From positions 302,077,908-302,141,907 of the forward strand of contig OY986435.1 in the NCBI GenBank assembly GCA_963920525.1: 64,000 bases of DNA. The letters run 5' to 3'. Numbering within the stretch: the first letter of the stretch is position 1; each line of letters opens with the position of its first letter. The translations under genes and the position numbers were made by a program. Shown one piece after another: positions 36,212 through 47,480 of the stretch. Source of the stretch: Dichetophora obliterata. Lineage: Eukaryota; Arthropoda; Insecta; Diptera; Sciomyzidae. The notes under the pieces were generated by a model. It was given only the letters and a program-made list of their open reading frames with translations, was not told where the DNA came from and ran no database searches.

Positions 36212-36811
36212 TAAGTGTTTTCATATAATATCGTATGGATTCGTATATAATATCGTTTCGATATAATATCCTTTCGATCTTGTTTTTGAGAACGAATTTT
36301 TAAATGAAAATATTTTATTTTAATAAAAACTATTTTTTCATTGCTTGCTGCTAAAAATACGTCAATTAAAATGAAATATTATTCATAATTCTTATATAAA
36401 AAAGTTTTAGTCTTTTCATATCATTTTCTGTGAAGAAATTTATATGAAAAAAATCTATATAAGTCTTTTCATATAATTTTGTATGGATCCGAGATCTCGT
36501 GTTCGTTTCGAGCTCACTTACGAGTCAATTACCTCGAATTTAGTTTTTAATTTCTTTGTAAACACTTTTTTGAAAACATTTTTAAAAGTAAATCATTTAT
36601 TTTAAGTTAGCTGTTATTATTACGTTTGAGGCAAAAAATTTTTTTTTTGATTTATGAAAAAAAATATTTATGAGAAATAACATTTCAAACTTTCGTAAAA
36701 ATTTCTTTTTTATAAAACATCTATATTTTAAAAGAGCAAACAAAAACAAAAATTTTTTTGTCCCAGTTGGGGTTTGATTCCACGACCGAAGGCTAGCTTT
36801 CATTCTTAATT

Positions 36812-36880
36812 GCGATGGTCGAATGGATAAGCTGATGCACTTACACGTACGTGGCCGAGGTTAAAATCTCCGAATGGTTA
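36812..36880 (+). repeat. tRNA-like segment inside CGATATCG element (copy 2)
   Basis: Same A-box-like GATGGTCGAATGGATAAGC and degenerate B-box (GAGGTTAAAATCTCC) as copy 1, with the opposite-strand GGGGTTTGATTCCACGACC at 36769-36787. Confidence 0.5.
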
Positions 36881-37290
36881 TTGTTTGCAGTATCGTTTCG
36901 ATACCAAGGATTAATATGCGTTCGATATCGTTAATGATTTGTCCATTTTTATTGAGAACTGCGAATTTTTCGATATCATAACGATATCGTCTCGTGAAGC
37001 GTTAACGATAGAAGATATCACCTTTACGATTTCATCTCGATATCGAAACGACATTGAAATTTCGAAATCATTTCGATATAGCAATTAATATGTTTTCGAT
37101 ATCGTTTACGATATGTCAATTCGTATCGAAAACAGGATTTTTTCGATATCATAACGATATCGTCTCGTGTTTCGTTATCAATAGATATTATCATCTATAC
37201 AATATTATCTCGATATTGAAACGATATCGTTTGGTTTGCTGGGATCTTATGTAAAGTCGTTTAATCACAAAAAATTTGAATAAAGACCCA

Positions 37291-37563
37291 CAGTCCTATT
37301 CTGGCAAAGTATTAATTGTTCCCCAGTGTTTTTAATATTTCTATGTGTTTGTTGCCATTTTTTGATATCAAAACAAAATTTAAAGCTCAAAAAACGAAAT
37401 TTTTTAATGAAATTGTGACTATCTGAAAAGCAGGTGATAATTTTTGTCGAAATTTTTTTATTTTTGAGCTTCAAATTTTGTTTTAAAATCAAAAAATTAC
37501 AACAAACACATAGAAATATTAAAAATACTGGGTAACAATTGATACTTTGCTAGAATAGGGCTG
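37291..37563. mobile_element. 273-bp MITE-like inverted repeat
   Basis: Arms 37291-37400 and 37452-37563 match in inverse at ~88%: left end CAGTCCTATTCTGGCAAAGT, inverted right end CAGCCCTATTCTAGCAAAGT. CAG-starting ends recall hAT-type MITEs, but no target duplication is visible. Confidence 0.65.
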
Positions 37564-38004
37564 TTAATTTTATTTTTCAACATATAGTACAAGAGAAAAA
37601 AATTTTCTTAAATATTAATAAATAACTTACCTTGCTGGATTTAAAAAATGTGTCAAAACCATCCTTATTATTTACAAAAAATATCTACTATTATTTACGA
37701 TTTTTCAAAATTTAAAATAAGTTGCTTGATTCAAGTTACTGGAACGAGGCTTGAATTTAGACAGTTAAGGCGGCAGGCTTTTACTTAGGCCCACTTCGAC
37801 GAAATTGGTCCGTTGTGATACCACAAAATGAAAGAAGGGAGTAATCAAGTAATCAATTGTGTAGGAGTTCTTAATTTGGCAGAAACATATAGAAACATGT
37901 GATAATCAATCTGAGTGAAGCAAGTGTTACTAAGTCAAATCAAGTTAGCGTGTTTTAAAGAACTTTTGATAGGAAAGAATGAAGGAAAGTTTAAAGAGTA
38001 GGAC

Positions 38005-38091
38005 GATGGCCTGGCCAGGATTCGAACCCGGAACCCTTGGGTGACAGTCAAGCGCGCTACCACTAGACTATCGAGGCTGCCTTATATTTCT
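38005..38091 (-). repeat. tRNA-Asp-like sequence (pseudogene or SINE head)
   Basis: Minus strand: CCTCGATAGTCTAGTGGTAG (A box/D arm as in tRNA-Asp), an anticodon stem-loop with loop CTGTCAC (anticodon GTC), and a sound T arm CCGGGTTCGAATCCTGG. The acceptor strands (GGCAGCC and GGCCATC or neighbours) do not pair, so it is not a functional tRNA; a tRNA-derived SINE is the likely source. Confidence 0.7.
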
Positions 38092-39479
38092 GGGTAACTT
38101 TTCAATTAAAAGTTTAACTTTATACCTTTTTGAAAGCATGATATAATAATCAAGGATAAAAGATCAAAACGATCTGGGCTTAAAATAACTTAAAACTAAG
38201 GTAAAAAAAATTCAAATGTTCTTAATAAATTCATTATGTAAGTACTTTATGCATAAGTGAAATCCGACAGCGTTCTTCATCATAAAAAACTTGATTTTTC
38301 TTTCCGTGGAGTGCTTAAGTCAATATTTAAGTTTGAATAAACGCTAAAAACGTTGTCCAAATAACAAAAAACTATTATTAGAACTTTACTTAAAACAAAA
38401 TAATACCGTTAAAACAAGACTTCCGCCATCGTTGGAGGCATTTATTTTTAGGAATACAATAAAATGCATTTCAATGGAATAAGATATTTTCTTAGTTGCA
38501 GTCGTAAAAAGTGTAAAGTTTTATATATGAAATAAAACTGCAACACAAAATTGAATCAAGTGATTTCACTACACCTACGCGTTGTTTTAAAAAAACCAAA
38601 TCCGATTAGATACTCTCAAATGTAGCACAAACCAAAAACAACAACAATTCAGTGTTGTGTCGTCGTTGACTCAATGCTTAGGAGGAGCAACGACAAATTT
38701 TCGACAACAGTCATAAACACGATGTTTTTGGTTTTTATTATATTAAAACTTTCTCATCTACATAAATAAGTTGGAGGATCATCATTACTAACATCATCAT
38801 CACTAACATCATCATCAGCATCGGTGGCATGACCGGAGATGAACAACATGAGATCACGAAATTCTAAAATTCACAAAACAGCAAAATTCCATCCATCAAA
38901 ACCACCCATTGGTAAATGGTTAAATGACAACCACATATTTCTTAAATATGATGCAGGAAGCCTTGATGTACAATGCAAAACTTCCAATGCCTGTATATGT
39001 ACAATACTCAATTACATTTGTCAGGGCCAGGATTGTCTTTAAAAAAAAAAATGTTGTTCAAAAATGATTTCGTACTCTTTTTAAAATAAAGTTTATTTGT
39101 ATTGTAAATAAAGAGGTATTGTGGCGTATGCATTGCATTCTTTAGCTGCTCCGCATTTCCTTAATGCAATCTGATAAAAAAGTAGCACTTCTTTTCAATT
39201 TGTTTCTTTAACATTTTTGAAAGCATCACGTTTAAAGTATATCTAGGAAAATAAAAGGCTATAATATTTCCAACTAGATAGACTCATTGTTGCCGTAATT
39301 ATTTCGGCTGAAATTAATGAAAAATAATCTTCTTTCTCGGAGCAATCTACGCTCGTAAACTGGAATGAGCACCAACAATTCATCACAGTCTGTTTTCAAT
39401 TTTTTCAATTTTCATATATTCAAAAATATCCTTAAAAAAAAAATAACAGAACTTAATGCTCGAAACTTTTGAAAGTACT
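38092..39479. other. Intronic DNA with CATCAT microsatellite
   Basis: (CATCAT)-rich run at 38776-38820. A + strand frame at 38839-39042 (67 codons, two Cys pairs near its end) follows it; no domain recognised and no support as a gene. The rest is AT-rich. Confidence 0.35.
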
Positions 39480-39629
39480 AAGTACTACACGGTCAAAAAT
39501 CTTGGACTAATTTTAATTCTAATCGTTGGAATCATGCATTTTTAATACTTGTTGTATTAGAATTTAAATTCTTCAATATATTAGAAATTGTTTTAATGAA
39601 ACATGGAATAATGTTTAATACATGTTGGA

Positions 39630-39680
39630 ATACTCTATAGTGGGTTCAAATCCTACAGGTTTCTTATTTTTTTATTTTTT
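39630..39680 (+). repeat. B-box-like tRNA-derived fragment
   Basis: GTGGGTTCAAATCCTAC at 39643-39659 is a good B-box/T-arm. No A-box at the right spacing was identified. It sits inside AT-rich repeats with several TTTTAATAC-type phrases. Confidence 0.35.
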
Positions 39681-39699
39681 CCGCAAATATTTTAATACA

Positions 39700-40520
39700 A
39701 GCATGTATTAAGATTTATTCCCATAAGGAAATAAAAATAAATTTTAATATTTTGAGTCGATTCAATTTTAATACAGTTTCGGTGTCGTCATATATACAAT
39801 ACAAGATTTAGTAGAATTTAGTAGGCGAGTTTTTCAGTACGAGTTTAACTTTAGTCAAATTAAACCTAGCTTAGCAGTTTATTTAGATATTTTAGCATTC
39901 GTTGAAGTTAAAATATCATATAATGTGTTTCTTTTTTGCCGAAACCGAGTTTAAACGTTCAATTTTGGTGAGTTAACGTCGCTTTAATTTGACTAAAGTT
40001 TAAAAATATTTTCTTCGAAAACGGCGTTAAAAACAAAGAAAATAGTAAATTTCTTGAAAATACAACTAGAAATTTATTTTATATGAATTTTTTTCGTTTT
40101 TTTTTTTTCAAAAATCATGCTCTTGCATATTTTCAGAAATAATGTTAAGTATATGTGTGTAAAACTTCGAATTGATTGGTTGAAATTTGTTTGAGTTATG
40201 ATAAAAATTCAGTTCTGAGAATAACACGTTCAAAGTTTTGAGCTTGATGGAAGCCGGCTGCAGCTTTCAAACTTTCAAAGCTTGTTCACTTGAAAAATGT
40301 TCACTTTTGCTTTCCTTCAGAATCCAAATTGAGAATTCGCTTTAGAAATAATATATTCTCAATGAGAGTTTAAGGTAAGCTTATAATCAAAATAAATACA
40401 AAGATCTCTAATTAACATCGACTCGAGTAAAAATGCTATTACCATAACAATAATCATCCACTTAAGTGTTCTCTACGTGATCAAGAAAAAATTTTGTATT
40501 TTGAAAAGTTGAGGCTGATT
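39700..40520. other. AT-rich stretch, nothing recognised
   Basis: No coding frame or repeat match noticed. Confidence 0.3.
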
Positions 40521-40524
40521 CCAT

Positions 40525-40870
40525 TTATATTGCACCGTATTAGGAGTCAATTTTATAATATAATTTTGGAAATTAGTACAATCAGACACATTATTAATAG
40601 TCTGAAACAGTTTTAAATCATCTGCATATAAAAGGTTTTACAGGACTAACAATTATATTCTATATCATTAATGTAGATTACAAATAGCAGGGTTCAAGGT
40701 GGTTTTCTTGTGGAACTCGACGTTGCAAATATAGTTTTCGAATAACAGTTATTGATTTAACCAGTTAACCATTTTATAACAATAGGATGGAAACCAAGTT
40801 TTCCCAGTTTACACAAAAGAATATTATGAGGTAGAGTGTCAAAAGCTTTCACAAAATCAGTGTACAAAAC
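40525..40870 (-). pseudogene. Old LINE relic, RT fragment downstream of foldback insertion
   Basis: Minus strand reads VLYTDFVKAFDTLPHNILLC (first catalytic Asp block), KLGFHPIVIKWL, then FVIYINDIEYN and YMQMI-type remnant of the catalytic YADD block near 40640. Several stops. It is the 3'-most recognised piece of the minus-strand LINE whose upstream pieces are at 41825-42122, 47392-47480 and 48764-49030. Confidence 0.75.
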
Positions 40871-41824
40871 ACCTATGTGAAGTTGGCAACACAATTCTCG
40901 GAAGGGAATTTATTTTTTTTTCATTCGATTGTACTCGGTGTGTACCTGATTGTACCACCTTAATTTTCGTTTGTACCTTAAGGGGTGAAAAATATGGGGG
41001 TAAGAAAAATTGGTCCGTAACTCATGTTGAGATAAATTATTTTTGTTAGCGCTATTGTGAAGGGAATCGTTTGCACCCGTTTGCACCGATGTTTTTTTTA
41101 AATTTTTTTTAGACTTTAAAAAAATAAATTTTTAGAAAAACATTTTTTTTTCTTAACAAGTGCGAACGATGATACAAATACATAAATACAAAGGTTACAG
41201 ATGATTTATCGGTGGTACGAACAGGTACAAACGGTATATTAGTTAAAACGAAAGGGTATAAACGATATAATCGTTAGAACGAAGGGGTACAAAGGATTTA
41301 TCGGTGGTACGAACCGGTGCAAACGATTTATCGGTAGTACAAACGGGTACAAATGATACAATTATTAGAACGAAGGGGTACAAACGGGTACAAACGAATA
41401 CTCGTTGGTACAAACGGGTACAAACGATTTTTCGTCGGTACAAACGATATAATCGTTAGAACTAAGCGGTACAAACGATAACTCGTATGGTACAAACGGG
41501 TACAAACGAATACTCGTTGGTACAAACGATTTATCGGTGGTACAAACCAGTACAAACGATTTCTCGGTGGTAGACTTTAAAGTCTAAAAAAAAATTTAAA
41601 AAAAAACATCGGTACAAACGGGTACAAACGATTCCCTTCACAATAGCGTTAACAAAAATAATTTATCTCAACATGAGTTGCGGACCAATTTTTCTTACCA
41701 CCATATTTTTCCCCCCTTAAGGTACAAACGAAAATTAAGGTGGTACAATCAGGTACACACCGAGTACAATCGAGTGAAAAAATATATTCCCTTCCGAGAA
41801 GTGGGTTGCCAACTTCACATAGGT
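40871..41824. mobile_element. 954-bp foldback element with GTACAAACG internal repeats
   Basis: Arms of ~245 bp (40871-41115 and 41573-41824) are inverted copies at over 90%, starting ACCTATGTGAAGTTGGCAAC. The loop carries degenerate tandem GGTACAAACG-type units of ~25-35 bp with CGATTTATCGGTGG or CGAATACTCGTTG spacers. Flanks GTACAAAAC (40862-40870) and GTGGAGAAC (41825-41833) share 6 of 9 bases at the right place in the LINE frame (both code the DVLY/GVLY position), so an aged 9-bp duplication is inferred. Coding frames within are by-products. Confidence 0.8.
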
Positions 41825-42122
41825 GTGGAGAACATCGACATGCTGCTCTTTTTCGTCTTCATTTATTCAGAAATTTGCAAACAGTGACGCATTGGTTGTA
41901 GTGGATGTACCAGCAAAAAAAATGCTATTGGCGAATGATAAAGTTTTTCACTTCATCAAAATACATTTTATTTACCAATTTGTCTAAAATTTTTGGAATC
42001 ACTATGTTTTACAAAAGGTCTTATAGTTGTCGATACGAAATTTAGGACTGGAATTAAAAATAGGCAAAATGAACGAAAATTTCCAGTCTTCCAAGAAAAC
42101 TCCAGTTGATAGTGATTTATAA
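41825..42122 (-). pseudogene. Old LINE relic, RT fragment between insertions
   Basis: Minus strand: LSTGVFLEDWKFSFILPIFN (RT start, usually STGxFPxxWKxxxVxPLFK), a degraded NYRPI block, then ANF.INEDEKEQHVDVLHT directly before the foldback. The frame continues from 47392-47480 once the P-superfamily element and MITE are removed. Confidence 0.75.
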
Positions 42123-43756
42123 CAACGAGTATAAATTATACCAAGAGATTTCTTCATCCAGCGTTCCAACTTCTTTCCAGACTATCAGCCATCCACCGAC
42201 AGAAAAACCAAAACAATGACAACCAACGAGTTTTTGTACTCGTTATTGACGCATTGCTGTGAGTAAGAAGAAGTAAACATGAAAATGAATACGACAAGTA
42301 ACGAAAGGAGAAGAAAACAATATTATAAGTATGTATGTGAATGAAAATGTAACTTCTATTTGCCACAACTTTTACAGCTTATTTTTTTGTGTTAATTTTT
42401 GGGATCTTCTTGTGTTTGACGAATTGATGTTGTTTCTAGCTGGACATTGTTGTTGCGATTTTATTCTAGCTAGATTTTGGTTGCATCTGCAAATAATAAT
42501 TTTTTTCATTAGCCGAATAAAAAGACGGAATTCTGATTCGGCTAAAGAAATAATTATTCTTTAATAAGGAGTTGCAAATATGTTTTTTTTTCATGAAGAG
42601 AAGAAAATTGCTTGTTACCCATTTGCTTTAATGTTGTTGAAATTGTTTTTATGTAGGTATTTTATTAAAAGATACCAAAGTTGCAAGCAGTCATGATTTT
42701 ATTTTAAGAAATTTATTTAAGAAAATGATTTTATTTTTTATTAAAATGTCAATTTTACGACAAAACCATTGATCGTAGATGCATGTTTATATATATATAA
42801 ATATAGTATAGAATAGTATAGATATATATTAATATTATATTTATTATTATATAAACATATACTTATAATTTTATTAGTATTCTTATTAGGTTATCTTAAA
42901 CCACCAACAAAAATATACCTACCTGCCCAATCAGAAACCCTGCAAGCATAATCAAAAGTATATTTTGATTCAATTGGAAAATATTTAAGAATTCCATTTC
43001 GTTATATTAAGATATTTATTTCAGATAGATTTTATTTTGAAATGTATATAATTAATCCGAGTAAAACAATTTCATTTGGAACATTTTATTTTTTTATATA
43101 TTTTTATATTCTTTGTTTATCACGTAATTAAAATGCAATGATAAAATTTTTAACATTTATTAGAATAATTTTGTACAAATGTAATATTGTGACGAAATTT
43201 GTTGTGAGCATTTTTATCATGCATTTCTTAATTGGTTGGTTTTAAGCATTTTAAACATTTTAAAAATAAACCGTTTTAAACATTTTAAGGCAGTATATAT
43301 AAAATATAAGATATAATTAACGATTTGAATTATTTCATATATATTACTTTTGAGTAAAATTTCATGTGAGTATAATTTATATAATTGTATAGTAGCATAT
43401 ATTGAAACGATGTTATTTTTTTTATTAAATATTTACAAGTTATTAGTTTATTTTATGAAGTTTAAGGTATTTATTTAATACAATATGTGACTATTGTCTT
43501 CTGTACATGCTTTTATTGGGTAAATTTTGATGACCTGTTTTTGGTTTTTAAAGCATTATTAAATCACAAGAGGTTTTCATATTTTTATGTTTTTGTTCAA
43601 TGTAAAAAGTGAACATTTCTGTATTTTATTACTATGTTTAGAGGTCAGTTATATGTAAATGCAGACGTATTAACCTCGTATATGATTATTGCCATTTTTT
43701 TAAAAGTTTGAAGAGTACGATACTTTTGCATCATCGGGAGAATTAAATGGCAAGTT

Positions 43757-43859
43757 TCATAGTTCCGTATGGTTGATCAATGGATTTAATTGTTGCGATA
43801 AATGCCAATTTTCACAGTTCTGTAAGGTTGATCAATGAATTTAATTATTGCGATATCAA
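43757..43859. repeat. ~54-bp tandem duplication at inner edge of the inverted termini
   Basis: TTTCATAGTTCCGTATGGTTG.. and TTTCACAGTTCTGTAAGGTTG.., each followed by ATCAATG(G/A)ATTTAATT and GTTGCGATA/ATTGCGATA; mirrored in the right arm at 45449-45555. Confidence 0.75.
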
Positions 43860-44418
43860 GACTTTGGGACACAAATTTATTTAAGCATCCTTCAATATTG
43901 AAACATTTAATTGCACCGAAAAATTTAAGATTTTATTGTTTAATTAGAAATCATTAAGCTTTTAAGTAAAACATATGCATAAAAACATGCGATCCATCAA
44001 TGTCGTAATTATTACCCTAAACCATGACAGCCTTGGTTGGTGACCTCTTGAGCCTGACATAAAATTTTGAATATTTGGAAGATTAAACCAATTCGATCGC
44101 AACTCTGTTAAATTACAGAAACGTCCGTAAAATAAGTTCAATTCCTATCTTCAAGAATTTTGTAATTTTGTTCCTTGACACATTTTTTTAAATGTCTCAA
44201 CAATAATTGCAAAAATGATGTTAATTTTATGTTAGAATGTACCTTAAGCCATCCATTACCTACAGTGGGTCAGTTTCCGCTCGGTATGGCATTAGAGCGA
44301 AAATTATAAATAAAACAAAACTCACCAAAAATCATGAGATGAAGTCTTTTACAGTTGCACAAAACATTTTTCTATTTACAAATACTTTTTTGAGAAATCA
44401 ATAGTTTAACTTCTTATT

Positions 44419-45460
44419 CTAACAGTCGTTGCATTTTTTTTTTTTATTTTTACTTTCTCTGTTATCTGCCTTTCTCTTAAACTCTTCAGAAACTATTTTT
44501 TCTTTTAACCACCTCACATTTTTTCTTATCAAAACCTTGATGAGGTGGTCAAGAATAATCAGTCGATGTTCATAACATTCTTGTGTTTTATCAAACCACA
44601 AAGGGTTTGTTATGTTTGTTTGCTGTATGCAACTTTCTATAATTCGCTTTTTTAAGTTTGCTTCGTGACACATTTTTTCAAATAGGTATTTGTAAATAGA
44701 AAAATGTTGTGAGCAAATGTTAAAAAATACATCTGACGGATTTTTTAAAAGAAGTCAAGTGTCACTATAATTTTTCTTTTCAGGAAAAGTCTCCGAGTCA
44801 AAAGAATAACTTTCCATCTTGAAGAGATTTTCTTGACAAGCGTCGCATTTTATTTTATTTCCAAATTTTGCCTTAAATCCATATCCTACAAAATATCGAT
44901 CCACTGAAATTTCCAAAGGAGTTAAGCGTGGTATGTTCATACTGGATTCTTCAAACTCTTCCAATGTTATTTTATTAATTTTTTTCGGACGGACAATTTG
45001 GACTGGTGTTTTCGTCTTCATCGGATGGGTTAAAGTTCCATTCTAGCATTAAATCATCGTCATTTTCGCAATTTTTGCTGCGACTCTGAAAATTATGGGT
45101 CAGGAATTTCATTGACATTATCTGTGCAGAAAGGTATTGCACTTCTCTCACTGATGGTTCCGTGTTGCTCCCCAGTTGCGATCTCACGACTGAGAAGAAA
45201 TTCTCTAAAGAGTCCTGGTTCAACCTACCAAGCATAACAAATGTTACGTTGGGGTCATCGAAGAGATCATCAACAAGCAAAATCATTGAGTTTAGGGTAT
45301 ATTTGAACCCATTGATGCATTGCACCTTATTACCTTTGTTTTGTGGAAGCTGAAAAGTTTCCAATAAGCCAATAAATTCCTTTATAAAAGCAATTTTGTT
45401 GCAATTTCTAAACACAGGACGCTTCTTGAAATTGGGGTCCTTCCAGTTTTGATATCGCAA
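44419..45460 (-). pseudogene. P-superfamily transposase, C-terminal fragment
   Basis: First frame (45460-44975): GFKYTLNSMILLVDDLFDD and FVMLGRLNQDSLENFFSVVR, the conserved LNQDxLENxF(S/G)xxR block of P-element and THAP9 transposases, where the final catalytic region lies, followed by PSVREVQYLSAQ. An A-run shift near 45010 leads to ITLEEFEESSMNIPRL, VDRYFVGYGFKAK and CDACQENLFK, the YxxGY...C-x2-C block near the family C-terminus. After a TGA (~44757) the frame goes on as KMCHEANLKKRIIESC, NPLWFDKTQECYEH and NVRWLKEKIVSEEFKRK, to a stop at 44419. The N-terminal THAP DNA-binding, GTPase-like and first catalytic parts are missing. Inactive. Confidence 0.85.
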
Positions 45461-47165
45461 TAATTAAATTCATTGATCAACCTTACAGAACTGTGAAAAT
45501 TGGCATTTATCGCAACAATTAAATCCATTGATCAACCATACGGAACTATGAAACTTGCCATTTAATTCTCCCGATGATGCAAAAGTATCGTATTCTTCAA
45601 ACTTTTAAAAAAATGGCAATAATCATATACGAGGTTAATACGTCTGCATTTACATATAACTGACCTCTAAACATAGTAATAAAATACAGAAATGTTCACT
45701 TTTTACATTGAACAAAAACATAAAAATATGTTAACCTCTTGTGCTTTAATAATGCTTTAAAAACCAAAAAAAGGTCATCAAAATTTACCCAATAAAAGCA
45801 TGTACAGAAGACAATAGTCACATATTGTATTAAATAAATACCTTAAACTTCATAAAATAAACTAATAACTTGTAAATATTTAATAAAAAAAAATAACATC
45901 GTTTCAATATATGCTACTATACAATTATATAAATTATACTCACATGAAATTTTACTCAAAAGTAATATATATGAAATAATTCATATATATTATGAATGTT
46001 TAAAACTGTATATATATATTATGTTTAAAACTGTTTATTTTTAAAATGTTTAAAATGCTTAAAACCAACCAATTAAGAAATGCATGATAAAAATGCTCAC
46101 AACAAATTTCGTCACAATATTACATTTGTACAAAATTATTCTAATAAATGTTAAAAATTTTATCATTGCATTTTAATTACGCGATAAACAAAGAATATAA
46201 AAATATATAAAAAAAATAAAATGTTCTAAATGAAATTGTTTTACTCGGATTAGTTATATACATTTCAACATAAAATCTATCTGAAATAAATATCTTAATA
46301 TAACGAAATGGAATTCTTAAATATTTTCCAATTGAATCAAAATATACTTTTGATTATGCTTGCAGGGTTTTCTGATTGGGCAGATAGGTATATTTTTGTT
46401 GGTGGTTTAAGATAACCTAATAAGAATACTAATAAAATTATAAGTATATGTGTATATAATAATAAATATAATATTAATATATATCTATACTATTCTATAC
46501 TATATATATATATATACATGCATCTACGATCAATGGTTTTGTCGTAAAATTGACATTTTAATAAAAAATAAAATCATTTTCTTAAATAAATTTCTTAAAA
46601 TAAAATCATGACTGCTTGTAACTTTGGTATCTTTTAATAAAATACCTACTTAAAAACAATTTCAACAACATTAAAACTTCATGAAAAAAAAACATATTTG
46701 CAACTCCTTATTAAAGAATAATTATTTCTTTAGCCGAATCAGAATTCCGTCTTTTTATTCGGCTAATGAAAAAAATTATTATTTGCAGATGCAACCAAAA
46801 TCTAGCTAGAATAAAATCGCAACAACAATGTCCAGCTAGAAACAACATCAATTCGTCAAACACAAGAAGATCCCAAAAATTAACACAAAAAATAAGCTGT
46901 AAAAGTTGTGGCAAATAGAAGTTACATTTTCATTCACATACATACTTATAATATTGTTTTCTTCTCCTTTCGTTACTTGTCGTATTCATTTTCATGTTTA
47001 CTTCTTCTTACTCACAGCAATGCGTCAATAACGAGTACAAAAACTCGTTGGTTGTCATTGTTTTGGTTTTTCTGTCGGTGGATGGCTGATAGTCTGGAAA
47101 GAAGTTGGAACGCTGGATGAAGCAATCTCTTGGTATAATTTATACTCGTTGTTTATAAAGTATAA

Positions 47166-47388
47166 TGCTTGGTTTTCACTATGTCATTTTTATGACGACA
47201 AAAAAATTTAATCACCAAAATATCACCTTAATAAAACTCTAGAACATTTTCTGCATAGCTCCATTTAATAATTTATTTGTTTTCAATTTTCCAAGATTGC
47301 CAAATGTAGAAAAAATGTCAACATGTTGTCATTTTCAATTTGATTGACAACAACTGACCACTGAAAATGACATAGTGAAAACCAAGCA
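47166..47388. mobile_element. 223-bp TAA-flanked MITE (PIF/Harbinger-like), copy B
   Basis: Same ends and length as 35989-36211, ~90% identical. TAA at 47163-47165 and 47389-47391. It lies in the old minus-strand LINE; removing it and one TAA keeps the LINE frame open, which confirms the 3-bp duplication. Confidence 0.88.
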
Positions 47389-47391
47389 TAA

Positions 47392-47480
47392 GATTAAGTG
47401 GTTTCGATAGGGAGCCGGCACAGAACTTGAAAAGCAACGGAGGAATTAAGCCTCATCCTGCTTCCTTATTAGGCTTATTA
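47392..47480 (-). pseudogene. Old LINE relic, short RT fragment
   Basis: Minus strand: KEAG, a TGA stop, then GLIPPLLFKFCAGSLSKPLN, matching the RT block that usually reads AGPDGIPPxLLKxCA..LxxPL. It lies between the TAA-flanked MITE and the GGGCGCG MITE and is in frame with 41825-42122 after the insertions are subtracted. Confidence 0.75.

Larger units (their letters stand above)
35562..37243 (+). mobile_element. CGATATCG-rich DNA transposon, copy 2 (one MITE insertion)
   Basis: Left end CCCAGCAAACCATATC, inverted right end CCCAGCAAACCAAACGATATC-like, so the terminal repeats start CCCAGCAAACCA. Flanked by AT on both sides, which may be the target duplication. Internal blocks match copy 1 in order, at about 85%. 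A 223-bp TAA-flanked MITE sits at 35989-36211. Without that insertion the element is ~1.46 kb. No transposase. Confidence 0.8.
42123..47151. mobile_element. 5.0-kb P-superfamily element with 1.7-kb inverted termini (Galileo-like)
   Basis: Ends CAACGAGTATAAATTATACC in both orientations. Arms 42123-43859 and 45449-47151 are ~95% or more identical, giving 1.7-kb terminal inverted repeats. TTTATAA flanks both sides (42116-42122, 47152-47158), a perfect 7-bp duplication. The ~1.6-kb centre holds the C-terminal part of a P-type transposase (44419-45460, minus), whose N-terminal side is cut by the inner edge of the right arm. Known: P-superfamily Galileo and 1360 make 7-bp duplications and Galileo has very long, foldback-like termini. 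Removing the element and one TTTATAA rejoins the LINE frame. Confidence 0.88.

Noticed and set aside
38005..38091. Functional tRNA-Asp gene
   Set aside because: Acceptor strands do not pair and the anticodon stem has a mismatch.
41243..41555. Minus-strand frames with repeated FVPTRLYPFVP-like words
   Set aside because: Translation of the GTACAAACG minisatellite loop.
42154..42366. 70-codon frame identical to 46908-47120
   Set aside because: Non-coding terminal inverted repeat of the P-superfamily element; identity is due to the arms.
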